Shown: positions 1 to 6,299, counted from the stretch's first letter. The stretch is 6,426 bases of DNA from Candidatus Omnitrophota bacterium (GCA_015486615.1 WFRI01000039.1:1-6426), one strand, 5' to 3'. Numbers and translations: made by a program. Notes: a model not told the origin generated them from the sequence alone.

Positions 1-401
1 GCTGTAGATACGGGAATATATTCTATTTTAGCCAGTTTTCCCTGTGCGGTAAAATACAAATATACTTTATCTGAAGAAAAATAATCAGTGGGTTTTCTGA
101 AAAGACATTTTTCACTGTAATTTTTCCCCTCCCGGCAAAATACCGGATCCCCATATTGCTCAACCACCCGGGAATACTTTTCTCCAGTTTTTAAACGGCC
201 GGCCTTAATATCTTTTACCAGTTTGTAAAATAATTTTTCCTGGCGGTTTAAATATTTTTTAATCTGGCTTTGACTTTCAGACACATCTCTCAATACTAAA
301 ATCTGGCGGGTATTACTCAATACTCTGCAGCCGGCTGTGAAAAAGCATCCAAGCAGAATAACAGAAAGGCACAAACTATTCAGAATTTTATTGTCTGCCA
401 T
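1..401 (-). CDS. Small predicted lipoprotein, BamE/SmpA-like pattern (3' end beyond window)
   Basis: This reading frame stays open for 133 codons from an ATG at 401 to the window edge, so the C-terminus is missing. Residues 1-25 look like a lipoprotein signal: a short N-region with one Lys (K5), a hydrophobic stretch (about 10-24), and two possible lipobox cysteines, LLGC (C19) or TAGC (C25); C25 fits better. Residues 36-65 are polar and probably helical. Then follow G73...V79..V80...YGDP (82-85) and YLYF...GKLAKIEY (114-127). This resembles the 'Gxs..eV...fGxP ... YxF..gkL..i' layout of the SmpA/BamE fold, but that is inference. The start lies inside kdsC, giving a 22-nt overlap in another frame, with AAAGGG three bases before the ATG. 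No other start codon is seen just upstream. It sits where lptC often follows kdsC, but I see no LptC-like sequence. I am confident it is a gene and unsure of its function. Confidence 0.78.
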   Translation of the reverse strand, partial: MADNKILNSLCLSVILLGCFFTAGCRVLSNTRQILVLRDVSESQSQIKKYLNRQEKLFYKLVKDIKAGRLKTGEKYSRVVEQYGDPVFCREGKNYSEKCLFRKPTDYFSSDKVYLYFTAQGKLAKIEYIPVST

Positions 402-898
402 ATACCCTTTGCTTTCATAATAAGTTCTACTACTTCCCGCACTGCGCCTCTGCCCCCATAAGCAGAGGTTATATACAATGCTGCACTTTTTACTTCCGGG
501 ACAGCGTTATTTACTGCTACAGGCAAACCTACTCTTTTCATAACTTCTATATCAATAAGGTCATCGCCTACGAAACAAATATTCTGCGCAGGCACCTGGT
601 ATTTTTTAAGTATTTTTTCAAAGACTTCCACCTTGGGCCAGCCTGTCCAAATATCTTTTATGCCCATATCCTTTGCCCGGTATTTCAATGCCCTGCTTTT
701 TCGGGATGTAAACAAAATTGTTTTTAACCCATGCTTAACAGCAAACCCTACGCCTAAACCGTCGTAAACACTGAAAGATTTTATTTCCCTCCCCCAGCTG
801 TCATAAACTATTTCTCCGGAAGTCAAAACACCGTCCACGTCTAAAATTAAAAGGCTTATATTTCCGGCTGTTTCTGATAAATTAAATTCTGGCCCCAT
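380..898 (-). CDS. kdsC: 3-deoxy-D-manno-octulosonate 8-phosphate phosphatase (KdsC, HAD superfamily)
   Basis: Removes phosphate from Kdo-8-phosphate to give free Kdo, the third step of the CMP-Kdo pathway in the cytoplasm. At 172 aa it is a compact, cap-less HAD phosphatase of normal KdsC length. Motif I is DVDGVLT (20-26), with D20 the expected nucleophile and D22 the acid/base. Motif II falls at FTSR (63-66), motif III lysine is probably K89, and motif IV is GDDLID (111-116), binding Mg2+. The family C-terminal signature GGRGAVREV is at 148-156. Two positions differ from the usual family sequence: SVYDGLG (43-49) where NVRDG(Y/L)G is common, and TSR where TGR is common. The ATG lies 3 nt after the kdsD stop with no good Shine-Dalgarno, so translation is probably coupled. 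The 3' end overlaps the next gene by 22 nt. The operon context makes the assignment firm despite the changes. Confidence 0.95.
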   Translation of the reverse strand: MGPEFNLSETAGNISLLILDVDGVLTSGEIVYDSWGREIKSFSVYDGLGVGFAVKHGLKTILFTSRKSRALKYRAKDMGIKDIWTGWPKVEVFEKILKKYQVPAQNICFVGDDLIDIEVMKRVGLPVAVNNAVPEVKSAALYITSAYGGRGAVREVVELIMKAKGIWQTIKF

Positions 899-901
899 AC
901 A

Positions 902-1882
902 TTAAAAAATCCCGGCTTTTAAAAGATCCTGTATATCCAGCATACCTACAGGTTTACTGTTTTCACCCACTACCGGAACTTCGTCAATCCGGCGTTTCTG
1001 TAAAATAAGCATAGCCTCGCTTGCTAACATATCACAAGAGACTGTTACAGGGTTCTTTGTCATTACCTGGCCGACTGCTTTATTGATTAAATCAGAATCG
1101 TTTTTTAAATGCCTCCTTAAATCTCCATCCGTAAAAATTCCGGCAAGTCTGCCTTTTTTATCTACAACAGTTGCCGCACCTGCCCTGGCCTGGGTAATTT
1201 TTACTAAAACCCGCGATACTTTCATATCCACAGGCACTGCAGGATTGGCTTTGCCCCGGCGCATAATATCTGAAACCCGCAAAAACAGCCTTTTCCCCAG
1301 ACTTCCCCGGGGATGGAATAAAGCAAAATCCTCTCTGCGAAACCCTTTAAGTTTCTGCAAAACAACACTCAAAGCATCGCATAAAACCAGCATAACCGTA
1401 GTTGAAGTTGTAGGCGCAAGGCCTAAAGGACAGGCTTCTTTCTCTATGCCCACATTAAGGGCAACATCTGAAAACTCAACCAATGTAGATTTAAGATTTC
1501 CTGTCAAAGCAACTATCTTTGTGCCTATCCGCTTTAAAAAAGGTATGAGATTTCTTATCTCCTCAGTCTCGCCGCTGTAAGATAATATAACCACTGTATC
1601 ATCCTCAGATACTCTGCCTAAATCTCCGTGCAGGGCCTCAGCAGGGTGCAGCCAAATGCTGGGCGTTCCTGTAGAAGACAAAGTGGCAGAAAACTTTTGA
1701 GCAATTATGCCGGCTTTCCCCATCCCGCTGGTAACCACTCTTCCCCGGCATTTATATAGAATATCCACAGCCAATAGAAACTCTTTGCCCAAACTTTTGG
1801 TAATTTCGGATATTGCTTTTGCCTCTATGTTCAAAACTTCTTCAGCCGAGGCTAAAATATCTCTTTTATCTGCTTTATTCAT
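902..1882 (-). CDS. kdsD: D-arabinose 5-phosphate isomerase (KdsD/KpsF/GutQ family)
   Basis: Interconverts D-ribulose 5-phosphate and D-arabinose 5-phosphate, the entry step to Kdo. At 326 aa it has the full family architecture: an N-terminal SIS sugar-isomerase domain (about 35-180) and two CBS domains (about 204-262 and 270-326). Seen motifs are TSGMGKAG (51-58), HPAEALHGDLG (79-89), SYSGETEE (101-108), CPLGLAPTTSTT (151-162) and FHPRGSLGKRL (189-199). K56, E108, E149 and H190 match the E. coli KdsD catalytic set K59, E111, E152 and H193 at a constant offset of three. Its ATG overlaps the kdsA stop in an ATGA, and the AT-only upstream stretch has no Shine-Dalgarno, so translational coupling is likely. 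KpsF and GutQ paralogues share this sequence; the position between kdsA and kdsC favours the housekeeping Kdo role. The CBS pair may sense a ligand, which is family knowledge only. Confidence 0.95.
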   Translation of the reverse strand: MNKADKRDILASAEEVLNIEAKAISEITKSLGKEFLLAVDILYKCRGRVVTSGMGKAGIIAQKFSATLSSTGTPSIWLHPAEALHGDLGRVSEDDTVVILSYSGETEEIRNLIPFLKRIGTKIVALTGNLKSTLVEFSDVALNVGIEKEACPLGLAPTTSTTVMLVLCDALSVVLQKLKGFRREDFALFHPRGSLGKRLFLRVSDIMRRGKANPAVPVDMKVSRVLVKITQARAGAATVVDKKGRLAGIFTDGDLRRHLKNDSDLINKAVGQVMTKNPVTVSCDMLASEAMLILQKRRIDEVPVVGENSKPVGMLDIQDLLKAGIF

Positions 1883-2688
1883 AAACTTATTATTTTTGAA
1901 ATTTGCCCAAGCAGGTTTTCAACTCTGCTCAGTTTCAGACTTGTGGACTTGTCACTCAAGGCCTTATTCGGATAAGGATGGGTTTCCAAAAATAAGCCTG
2001 ACACTCCAAAAGCAGCAGCAGCCCTGCACAAAGGCACAATAAACTCTCTGTCTCCTCCTGAATATCCTTTCTTCCCAGACGGCCTCTGCAAAGAATGGGT
2101 AGCATCAAAAATTACCGGATAGCCGAATTTCGCCATAACCCCTAAAGAACGGAAGTCCACAACTAAATTATTATAGCCAAAAAAAGTCCCTCTTTCCGTA
2201 AGCATAATATTTCTGCAGCCGCCGAATTCTGCCTTTTCCACTGCATATTTCATATCATACGGGGAGACGAACTGGCCTTTTTTTATATTTACTGTTTTGC
2301 CGGATTTTGCCGCCGCTATTATCAAATCCGTCTGCCGGCACAAAAAAGCCGGTATCTGAATTACATCTAATATTTTGCCGGCATAAAACGCCTGCTGAGG
2401 AGTATGGACATCGCTTAATACAGGAATATCCAGATTAGACTTTATCTTCTCTAATATTCTCAAACCCTTCTTAAGGCCCGGCCCGCGGAAAGACCGCACT
2501 GACGTTCTGTTGGCTTTGTCATAACTGGCCTTAAAAATAAACTTTATCCCGCTGAACCTGCCGGTTATTTCTTTCAAATACCCGGCTATCTCTAAAGCCA
2601 TACTCCGGCTTTCTATAACGCAGGGCCCGGCTATAAAAATAAATTCTTTAGCCGGGATATTTTTCTTATTTATTTTCTCTCCTGCCAT
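1879..2688 (-). CDS. kdsA: 2-dehydro-3-deoxyphosphooctonate aldolase (Kdo-8-phosphate synthase), metal-dependent class
   Basis: Condenses phosphoenolpyruvate with D-arabinose 5-phosphate to give Kdo-8-phosphate. The 269-aa protein is a single (beta/alpha)8 barrel of the DAHP/KDOP synthase family. Motifs include IAGPCVIES (19-27), FKASYDKANRTS (52-63), FLCRQTDL (115-122), KKGQFVSP (136-143), FDATHSLQRPSG (194-205) and ETHPYPNKALSD (235-246). C23, H198, E235 and D246 have nearly the spacing of the metal ligands C11, H185, E222 and D233 of the Aquifex enzyme. This points to the metal-dependent class rather than the E. coli type, which has Asn at the Cys position. The ATG overlaps the last base of the pyrG stop (TAATG). 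No clear ribosome binding site precedes it. Function is secure from sequence and context; the metal class is inferred from residues. Confidence 0.96.
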   Translation of the reverse strand: MAGEKINKKNIPAKEFIFIAGPCVIESRSMALEIAGYLKEITGRFSGIKFIFKASYDKANRTSVRSFRGPGLKKGLRILEKIKSNLDIPVLSDVHTPQQAFYAGKILDVIQIPAFLCRQTDLIIAAAKSGKTVNIKKGQFVSPYDMKYAVEKAEFGGCRNIMLTERGTFFGYNNLVVDFRSLGVMAKFGYPVIFDATHSLQRPSGKKGYSGGDREFIVPLCRAAAAFGVSGLFLETHPYPNKALSDKSTSLKLSRVENLLGQISKIISL

Positions 2689-4295
2689 TATTTACTGCCA
2701 TTATATTGAATTGCGGCTTTAATAAAATCCCTAAACAACGGGCTGGGTTTGTCCGGCTTAGATTTAAACTCAGGATGGAACTGACACCCTACAAACCAGG
2801 GATGGCCTTTTATTTCTATAATTTCTACGAGATTGCTTGCCGGATAAATCCCTGCAAAAACCACCCCTTTACTCAAAAAGACTTTCCGGTATTTATTGTT
2901 AAACTCATACCTGTGCCGATGCCGTTCGTAAACCGTTCTTTTTTTATAGGCATCAAAAGCAATAGTTTTGGGCCTTAACCGGCAGGGATAAGCGCCTAAA
3001 CGCATAGTCCCGCCTTTATGCTTAATTTTCCTTTGCTCGCTCAACAGAGAAATAACCGGGTATTTAGTCTTAGAATTGAATTCTGTAGAATTTGCCCCTT
3101 TTAAACCGCAGGCATTGCGGGCAAATTCTATAACTGCTGTCTGCATACCTAAGCAAATTCCTAAAAACGGAATTTTGTTCTCCCGGGCATAACCCGCAGC
3201 CATCACCTTGCCTTCAATTCCCCGGTTTCCAAATCCTCCGGGAATAAGTATGCCGCCGGCTCCTTTTAAAAAGAACTCTGCCCCTTTCTTTTCTATGTCT
3301 TCAGAATCAACTTTGTCAATAATAACTTCCGCGCGATTGTTTATTCCGCCGTGTTTTAAGGCTTCATATATAGATTTATAAGCATCCTGCAACTGGATAT
3401 ATTTACCTACAACTGCTATTCTTACCTGCCTGGCCGGATTAGCCGCAGCATCCACTACATTCTTCCTCCATTCTCTCAAATCAGACCCCTTATATTTTAG
3501 CCGCAGTTTGCGCAGGATTATCTCGTCTAATTTCTGCTCCTTAAGAACCAAAGGCACATTGTAAATATCACTTACATCCCTGGCCTCAATAACATCTTCG
3601 TCATCCATATTGCAGAATAAGGCTATTTTTTCCTTTATCTTTTTGCTTAAACTCTTCTCTGTGCGGCAGAGCAAAATATCCGGCTGAATGCCTATTTCCC
3701 TAAGTTTTCCCACGCTGTGCTGGGTAGGTTTGGTTTTAATTTCGCCGGCGGCTTTGATGAAAGGGACTAAACTAATATGGATATTTAGGGCGTTCTTACT
3801 TCCGAGTTCTAACTTTAACTGCCTTATTGCCTCTAAAAAAGGCAGGCCTTCTATATCACCTACCGTGCCGCCTATTTCTACAATTACGACTTTATGCTTG
3901 CCGGAAGACTTTTTAATCATAGACTTTATCTCATTGGTGATATGCGGGATAACCTGGACAGTTCCTCCTAAATATTCACCTTTCCTTTCTTTAGAAATAA
4001 CCGAATAATATACTTTGCCGGTAGTGATATTATTGCTATGGGTAGTGGTAATAGAAGTAAATCTTTCATAATGTCCTAAGTCTAAATCAGTTTCCGCGCC
4101 GTCTTCAGTAACATAAACTTCCCCATGCTGGTAAGGATTCATTGTGCCGGGGTCAACATTTATGTAAGGGTCGCATTTGATAATATTGACTTTAATCCCG
4201 CGGGCCTCTAAAAGCTTGCCGATAGAAGCCGAAGCAAGACCTTTGCCTAAACTTGAAACTACTCCGCCGGTGATAAATAAATATTTTTTTGCCAT
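2688..4295 (-). CDS. pyrG: CTP synthase, glutamine-hydrolysing
   Basis: Converts UTP to CTP using ATP and glutamine-derived ammonia. At 535 aa it is close to the usual length of about 540. The N-terminal amidoligase domain (about 1-270) opens with FITGGVVSSLGKG (7-19), with K18 in the P-loop, followed by CDPYINVDPGTMNPYQHGEV (41-60) and VEIGGTVGDIE (139-149). The C-terminal class I glutamine amidotransferase domain has IPGGFGNRG (351-359), the nucleophile loop GICLGMQ (379-385, C381), ERHRHRYEFN (457-466), and FHPEF (506-510) supplying H507 and E509. All catalytic residues are present. The gene starts 3 nt after the kdsB stop without an obvious Shine-Dalgarno and ends on kdsA. Its place next to kdsB fits CTP being the KdsB co-substrate. 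It must also serve general RNA, DNA and phospholipid needs, since the enzyme is normally single-copy. Confidence 0.98.
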   Translation of the reverse strand: MAKKYLFITGGVVSSLGKGLASASIGKLLEARGIKVNIIKCDPYINVDPGTMNPYQHGEVYVTEDGAETDLDLGHYERFTSITTTHSNNITTGKVYYSVISKERKGEYLGGTVQVIPHITNEIKSMIKKSSGKHKVVIVEIGGTVGDIEGLPFLEAIRQLKLELGSKNALNIHISLVPFIKAAGEIKTKPTQHSVGKLREIGIQPDILLCRTEKSLSKKIKEKIALFCNMDDEDVIEARDVSDIYNVPLVLKEQKLDEIILRKLRLKYKGSDLREWRKNVVDAAANPARQVRIAVVGKYIQLQDAYKSIYEALKHGGINNRAEVIIDKVDSEDIEKKGAEFFLKGAGGILIPGGFGNRGIEGKVMAAGYARENKIPFLGICLGMQTAVIEFARNACGLKGANSTEFNSKTKYPVISLLSEQRKIKHKGGTMRLGAYPCRLRPKTIAFDAYKKRTVYERHRHRYEFNNKYRKVFLSKGVVFAGIYPASNLVEIIEIKGHPWFVGCQFHPEFKSKPDKPSPLFRDFIKAAIQYNGSK

Positions 4296-4298
4296 AGA

Positions 4299-5042
4299 TT
4301 AACTTTTATTGGCTGCAGAGTTTAGAATATTCTCAAACTTTTTAATATCTTCGTCTGTGTCAATGCCTACGGTTTCAACTTCAGTAATAATTGTCTTGAT
4401 TTTTTTGCCTGCGTAAAGAAACCTCAGCTGTTCCAGTTTTTCTGCATCTTCTAAATAACTCTTGGGCAAACTGCCAAATTCTTCCAGAAAACTCAGTCTA
4501 TAGGCATATACGCCTAAATGCTTATAAAATACTCCCTGAGAATTTTTTTTGCCGCGGACAAAAGGTATAGGCAGACGGGAAAAATATAAAGCAAAGCCGT
4601 CTTTGTCAACAACAACTTTTACAACATCGGGGTTTGCTGCTTCCTCCCGGATGGAAATCTTTTTTATAACTGTGGCAACTTCCGCATCCGGATTGTCCAG
4701 CATAAATAAAGCCAAACTGTCTATTATCTGAGCATTTATCAAAGGCTCGTCTGCCTGAATATTTACTGCGATATCCGGCTTAATTTTCAAGGCAACTTCT
4801 CTAACCCGCTCGGTGCCGGAATTATGAACAGGCGAAGTCAACATTGTCTGAGCGCCAAACCTCTTTGCCGCATCCATTATCTCCCGGCTGTCCGCAGCAA
4901 TAATAATTTCATCCAAAACCCTGCTTCTCCGGACAGCCTCCCACGTCCACTGCAGGACAGGCTTGCCTGCCACATTTATCAACAGTTTCTTCGGCAGGCG
5001 TGTAGAATTCAGCCTTGCAGGGATAATTCCTAAAACCTTCAT
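4299..5042 (-). CDS. kdsB: 3-deoxy-manno-octulosonate cytidylyltransferase (CMP-Kdo synthetase)
   Basis: Activates Kdo with CTP to give CMP-Kdo and pyrophosphate, making the sugar donor for Kdo transferases acting on lipid A precursors. The 247-aa protein is a full-length GT-A-like nucleotidyltransferase. Seen motifs are IIPARLNSTRLPKKLL (6-21), HNSGTERV (73-80), VNIQADEPLI (93-102), NPDVVKVVVD (137-146), ALYFSRLPIP (151-160), YKHLGVYAYR (173-182), LEDAEKLEQLR (197-207) and GIDTDED (226-232). D98 and D228 are the expected metal-binding aspartates. QADEP replaces the more usual QGDEP, a mild substitution. The start overlaps the rfaE1 stop as ATGA, and no Shine-Dalgarno is visible, so it is probably coupled to rfaE1 translation. 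Related cytidylyltransferases (NeuA, KpsU) exist, but the motif set and the adjacent kdsA, kdsC and kdsD make KdsB the clear choice. Confidence 0.96.
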   Translation of the reverse strand: MKVLGIIPARLNSTRLPKKLLINVAGKPVLQWTWEAVRRSRVLDEIIIAADSREIMDAAKRFGAQTMLTSPVHNSGTERVREVALKIKPDIAVNIQADEPLINAQIIDSLALFMLDNPDAEVATVIKKISIREEAANPDVVKVVVDKDGFALYFSRLPIPFVRGKKNSQGVFYKHLGVYAYRLSFLEEFGSLPKSYLEDAEKLEQLRFLYAGKKIKTIITEVETVGIDTDEDIKKFENILNSAANKS

Positions 5043-6061
5043 AACTTGCTGAAATATATATCGTGAACCTCTTTAAGCCGGGATTTCAGCTCCCATTGTG
5101 TCGGAGCAGCAACTCCCAATTTTCCAACGACTATACCTGCCGCCACATTTGCCAAAGCCGCAGATTCCAAAAAATTTCCGGCGCAGGCCAATGCCGCACT
5201 AAACACAGCAATAACCGTATCCCCCGCTCCGGAAACATCAAACACTTCTAAAGCAAAAGTCGGCAGATGAAATTCGCCTCCGTCTTTTAAAAAAAGCGAC
5301 ATACCTTCCTCACCCCGGGTAACTAAAAGAGCCTGGGGAGAAAGGCTGTTCATAATAATATCCTTTACTACAAAAAGGTCCTGCGGCCTTTTTATTTTGA
5401 AATTTGCCGCATTCTGGGCTTCCTTAATATTAGGAGTAAGCGCGGTAACACCTCTATACAGGCCAAAATTGTCCTCTTTGGGATCTACGGTTATTATCTT
5501 CCTTTTCCTGGCGCAGATATCTACAATATCAGAAAGGACTTCGGCATTTATTAAACCTTTACCGTAATCTTCAATTATAACCGCATCAAACCGGTTGATA
5601 TTCTTAATAATAGAGTCAACTATCCTGCGGCTGCTTTTCTTAGAAAGAACCTGGCAGGATTCCCAGTCAATTCTTACAATTTGATGATGCTGAGCAATTA
5701 CCCGGGTTTTCAAAGTAGTAGGCCTATCCTTGTCTTTAATCACAAACTCATCTTTTATGCCTATGCCCTTGGCCAAAGACAAAAGTTTGTCTGCATAATA
5801 ATCTGCGCCGACTACCCCGCATATGTAAGATTTACCGCCTAAAGAAACAATGTTATGGGCAACATTGGATGCTCCGCCTAATAAGAAATTCTCGCTGTTT
5901 GCCCAGACTACCGGAACTGGAGCCTCCGGGGAAAGCCTCTCGGCTTTGCCGAATATGTAGTGGTCAAGGATAAGGTCGCCTAAAACCAGAATCTTTGTTT
6001 TCTTTATCCTGGAAACAATATTATACAGACGATTAAGGTTGATTTTGTTCTTTTTCCTCAT
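5039..6061 (-). CDS. rfaE1: D-glycero-beta-D-manno-heptose-7-phosphate kinase (kinase-only HldE/RfaE domain I)
   Basis: Phosphorylates D-glycero-D-manno-heptose 7-phosphate at C1 on the way to ADP-heptose for the LPS inner core. The 340-aa protein is a PfkB/ribokinase-family kinase. Typical features are GDLILDHYIFGKAERLSPEA (28-47), GGASNVAHNI (62-71), TRVIAQHHQIVRID (119-132), DYGKG (165-169), DPK (193-195), TPNIKEA (209-215), VTRGEEGMSL (247-256) and the anion-hole DVSGAGDT (275-282), with D281 the expected base. The end VVGKLGVAAPT (311-321) matches the boundary after which bifunctional E. coli-type HldE continues into its adenylyltransferase; here only about 19 residues follow. The partner RfaE2 must therefore be encoded elsewhere. 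The ATG is preceded by AAAAGGCTT, a purine run with unusually short spacing, and by a good promoter candidate, so this is probably the first gene of the operon. Confidence 0.93.
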   Translation of the reverse strand: MRKKNKINLNRLYNIVSRIKKTKILVLGDLILDHYIFGKAERLSPEAPVPVVWANSENFLLGGASNVAHNIVSLGGKSYICGVVGADYYADKLLSLAKGIGIKDEFVIKDKDRPTTLKTRVIAQHHQIVRIDWESCQVLSKKSSRRIVDSIIKNINRFDAVIIEDYGKGLINAEVLSDIVDICARKRKIITVDPKEDNFGLYRGVTALTPNIKEAQNAANFKIKRPQDLFVVKDIIMNSLSPQALLVTRGEEGMSLFLKDGGEFHLPTFALEVFDVSGAGDTVIAVFSAALACAGNFLESAALANVAAGIVVGKLGVAAPTQWELKSRLKEVHDIYFSKL

Positions 6062-6076
6062 AAGCCTTTTGGCAAG

Positions 6077-6104
6077 ATTTTACCATACCAGCCTGCTTTT
6101 GCAA
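6077..6104 (-). promoter_or_regulatory. Sigma70-type promoter candidate for rfaE1 and the Kdo operon
   Basis: Read on the minus strand: -35 TTGCAA (6099-6104, four of six matches to TTGACA), a 16-nt spacer, and -10 TAAAAT (6077-6082, five of six matches to TATAAT). A TG one base upstream makes an extended -10, TGGTAAAAT. A start about seven bases downstream (near 6070) would give a leader of only about 9 nt, AAAAGGCTT, before the rfaE1 ATG. Prediction from consensus only. Confidence 0.55.
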
Positions 6105-6143
6105 ACTTTTTGTGAATACCGAGTTGACTCACATTAAATCTAA

Positions 6144-6193
6144 CCTAAATGTCTTATGCGAATCCGTTAACGGGAATCCGTACAGAATTTAGG
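6144..6193. repeat. 50-bp dyad-symmetric element centred at 6168/6169
   Basis: Three sets of paired bases share one centre of symmetry. The core is the perfect 10-bp palindrome CCGTTAACGG (6164-6173). Outside it, TATG (6155-6158) faces CGTA (6179-6182) with one G-T. The outer arms are CCTAAAT (6144-6150) and ATTTAGG (6187-6193), an exact 7-bp match. GAATCCGT also occurs twice as a direct repeat (6160-6167 and 6174-6181). It could be an operator, a cruciform or an RNA hairpin; no T-tract follows, so it is not a typical terminator. Confidence 0.6.
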
Positions 6194-6230
6194 ATTTGCC
6201 ATCCTGTTAGGCAATAAAATAAGATTGCCT
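6191..6230. repeat. Cluster of short, mutually exclusive inverted repeats
   Basis: AGGAT (6191-6195) pairs with ATCCT (6201-6205) across 5 nt. TTGCC (6196-6200) can pair with GGCAA (6210-6214). AGGCAAT (6209-6215) can pair with ATTGCCT (6224-6230) across 8 nt. The members share bases, so they cannot all form at once. There is no uridine tract on either strand, so I do not call a terminator. Each stem alone is short and could be chance in AT-rich DNA. Confidence 0.4.
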
Positions 6231-6250
6231 TAAAGAGCTGCGGATCAGTA

Positions 6251-6299
6251 CCAAGATTAAGATTAAGATAGGACACAACTATTATCTTATCTGTCTTGG
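6251..6299. repeat. Imperfect 18-pair hairpin with AAGATT tandem repeats
   Basis: CCAAGA (6251-6256) pairs with TCTTGG (6294-6299). The stem continues with a T-G pair, a 2-nt bulge, AGAT with ATCT (6260-6263 and 6289-6292), a 1-nt bulge, and AAGATA with TATCTT (6265-6270 and 6283-6288), then a final G-T. The loop is 10 nt (6272-6281). The left arm contains AAGATT twice and AAGATA once in tandem (6253-6270). No T-tract follows on the plus strand. It lies upstream of the plus-strand promoter candidate, so it would not be in that transcript's leader. Confidence 0.5.

Noticed and set aside
1083..1580. 165-codon open frame on the plus strand opposite kdsD
   Set aside because: It lies wholly within a well-supported kdsD with all catalytic residues, and its translation shows no domain-like pattern. 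The same applies to plus-strand frames at 1707-2042, 2706-2978, 3688-4008, 4549-4731, 4824-5033 and 5063-5251.
5039..6061. Truncated or frameshifted bifunctional HldE
   Set aside because: The protein ends naturally after the kinase domain, its stop forms an ATGA with kdsB, and the following DNA is intact kdsB, so there is no remnant of a second domain. Split rfaE1/rfaE2 arrangements are known.
6121..6130. GAGTTGACTC short inverted repeat as a -35 box or operator
   Set aside because: The TTGACT inside looks like a -35, but the best -10 at a proper distance (TAAATG, 6146-6151) matches the consensus at only three positions, and a 4-bp arm is too short to support an operator.
6149..6217. 22-codon plus-strand ORF in the intergenic region
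   Set aside because: It has no ribosome binding site, no recognisable product and only a very weak promoter upstream (TTGACT at 6124 without a good -10). It also overlaps the dyad element, so chance is the simpler explanation.
6209..6230. AGGCAAT/ATTGCCT stem as a Rho-independent terminator
   Set aside because: The stem is only 7 bp, low in G+C, with an 8-nt loop and no T-tract on either strand, and no gene ends beside it.
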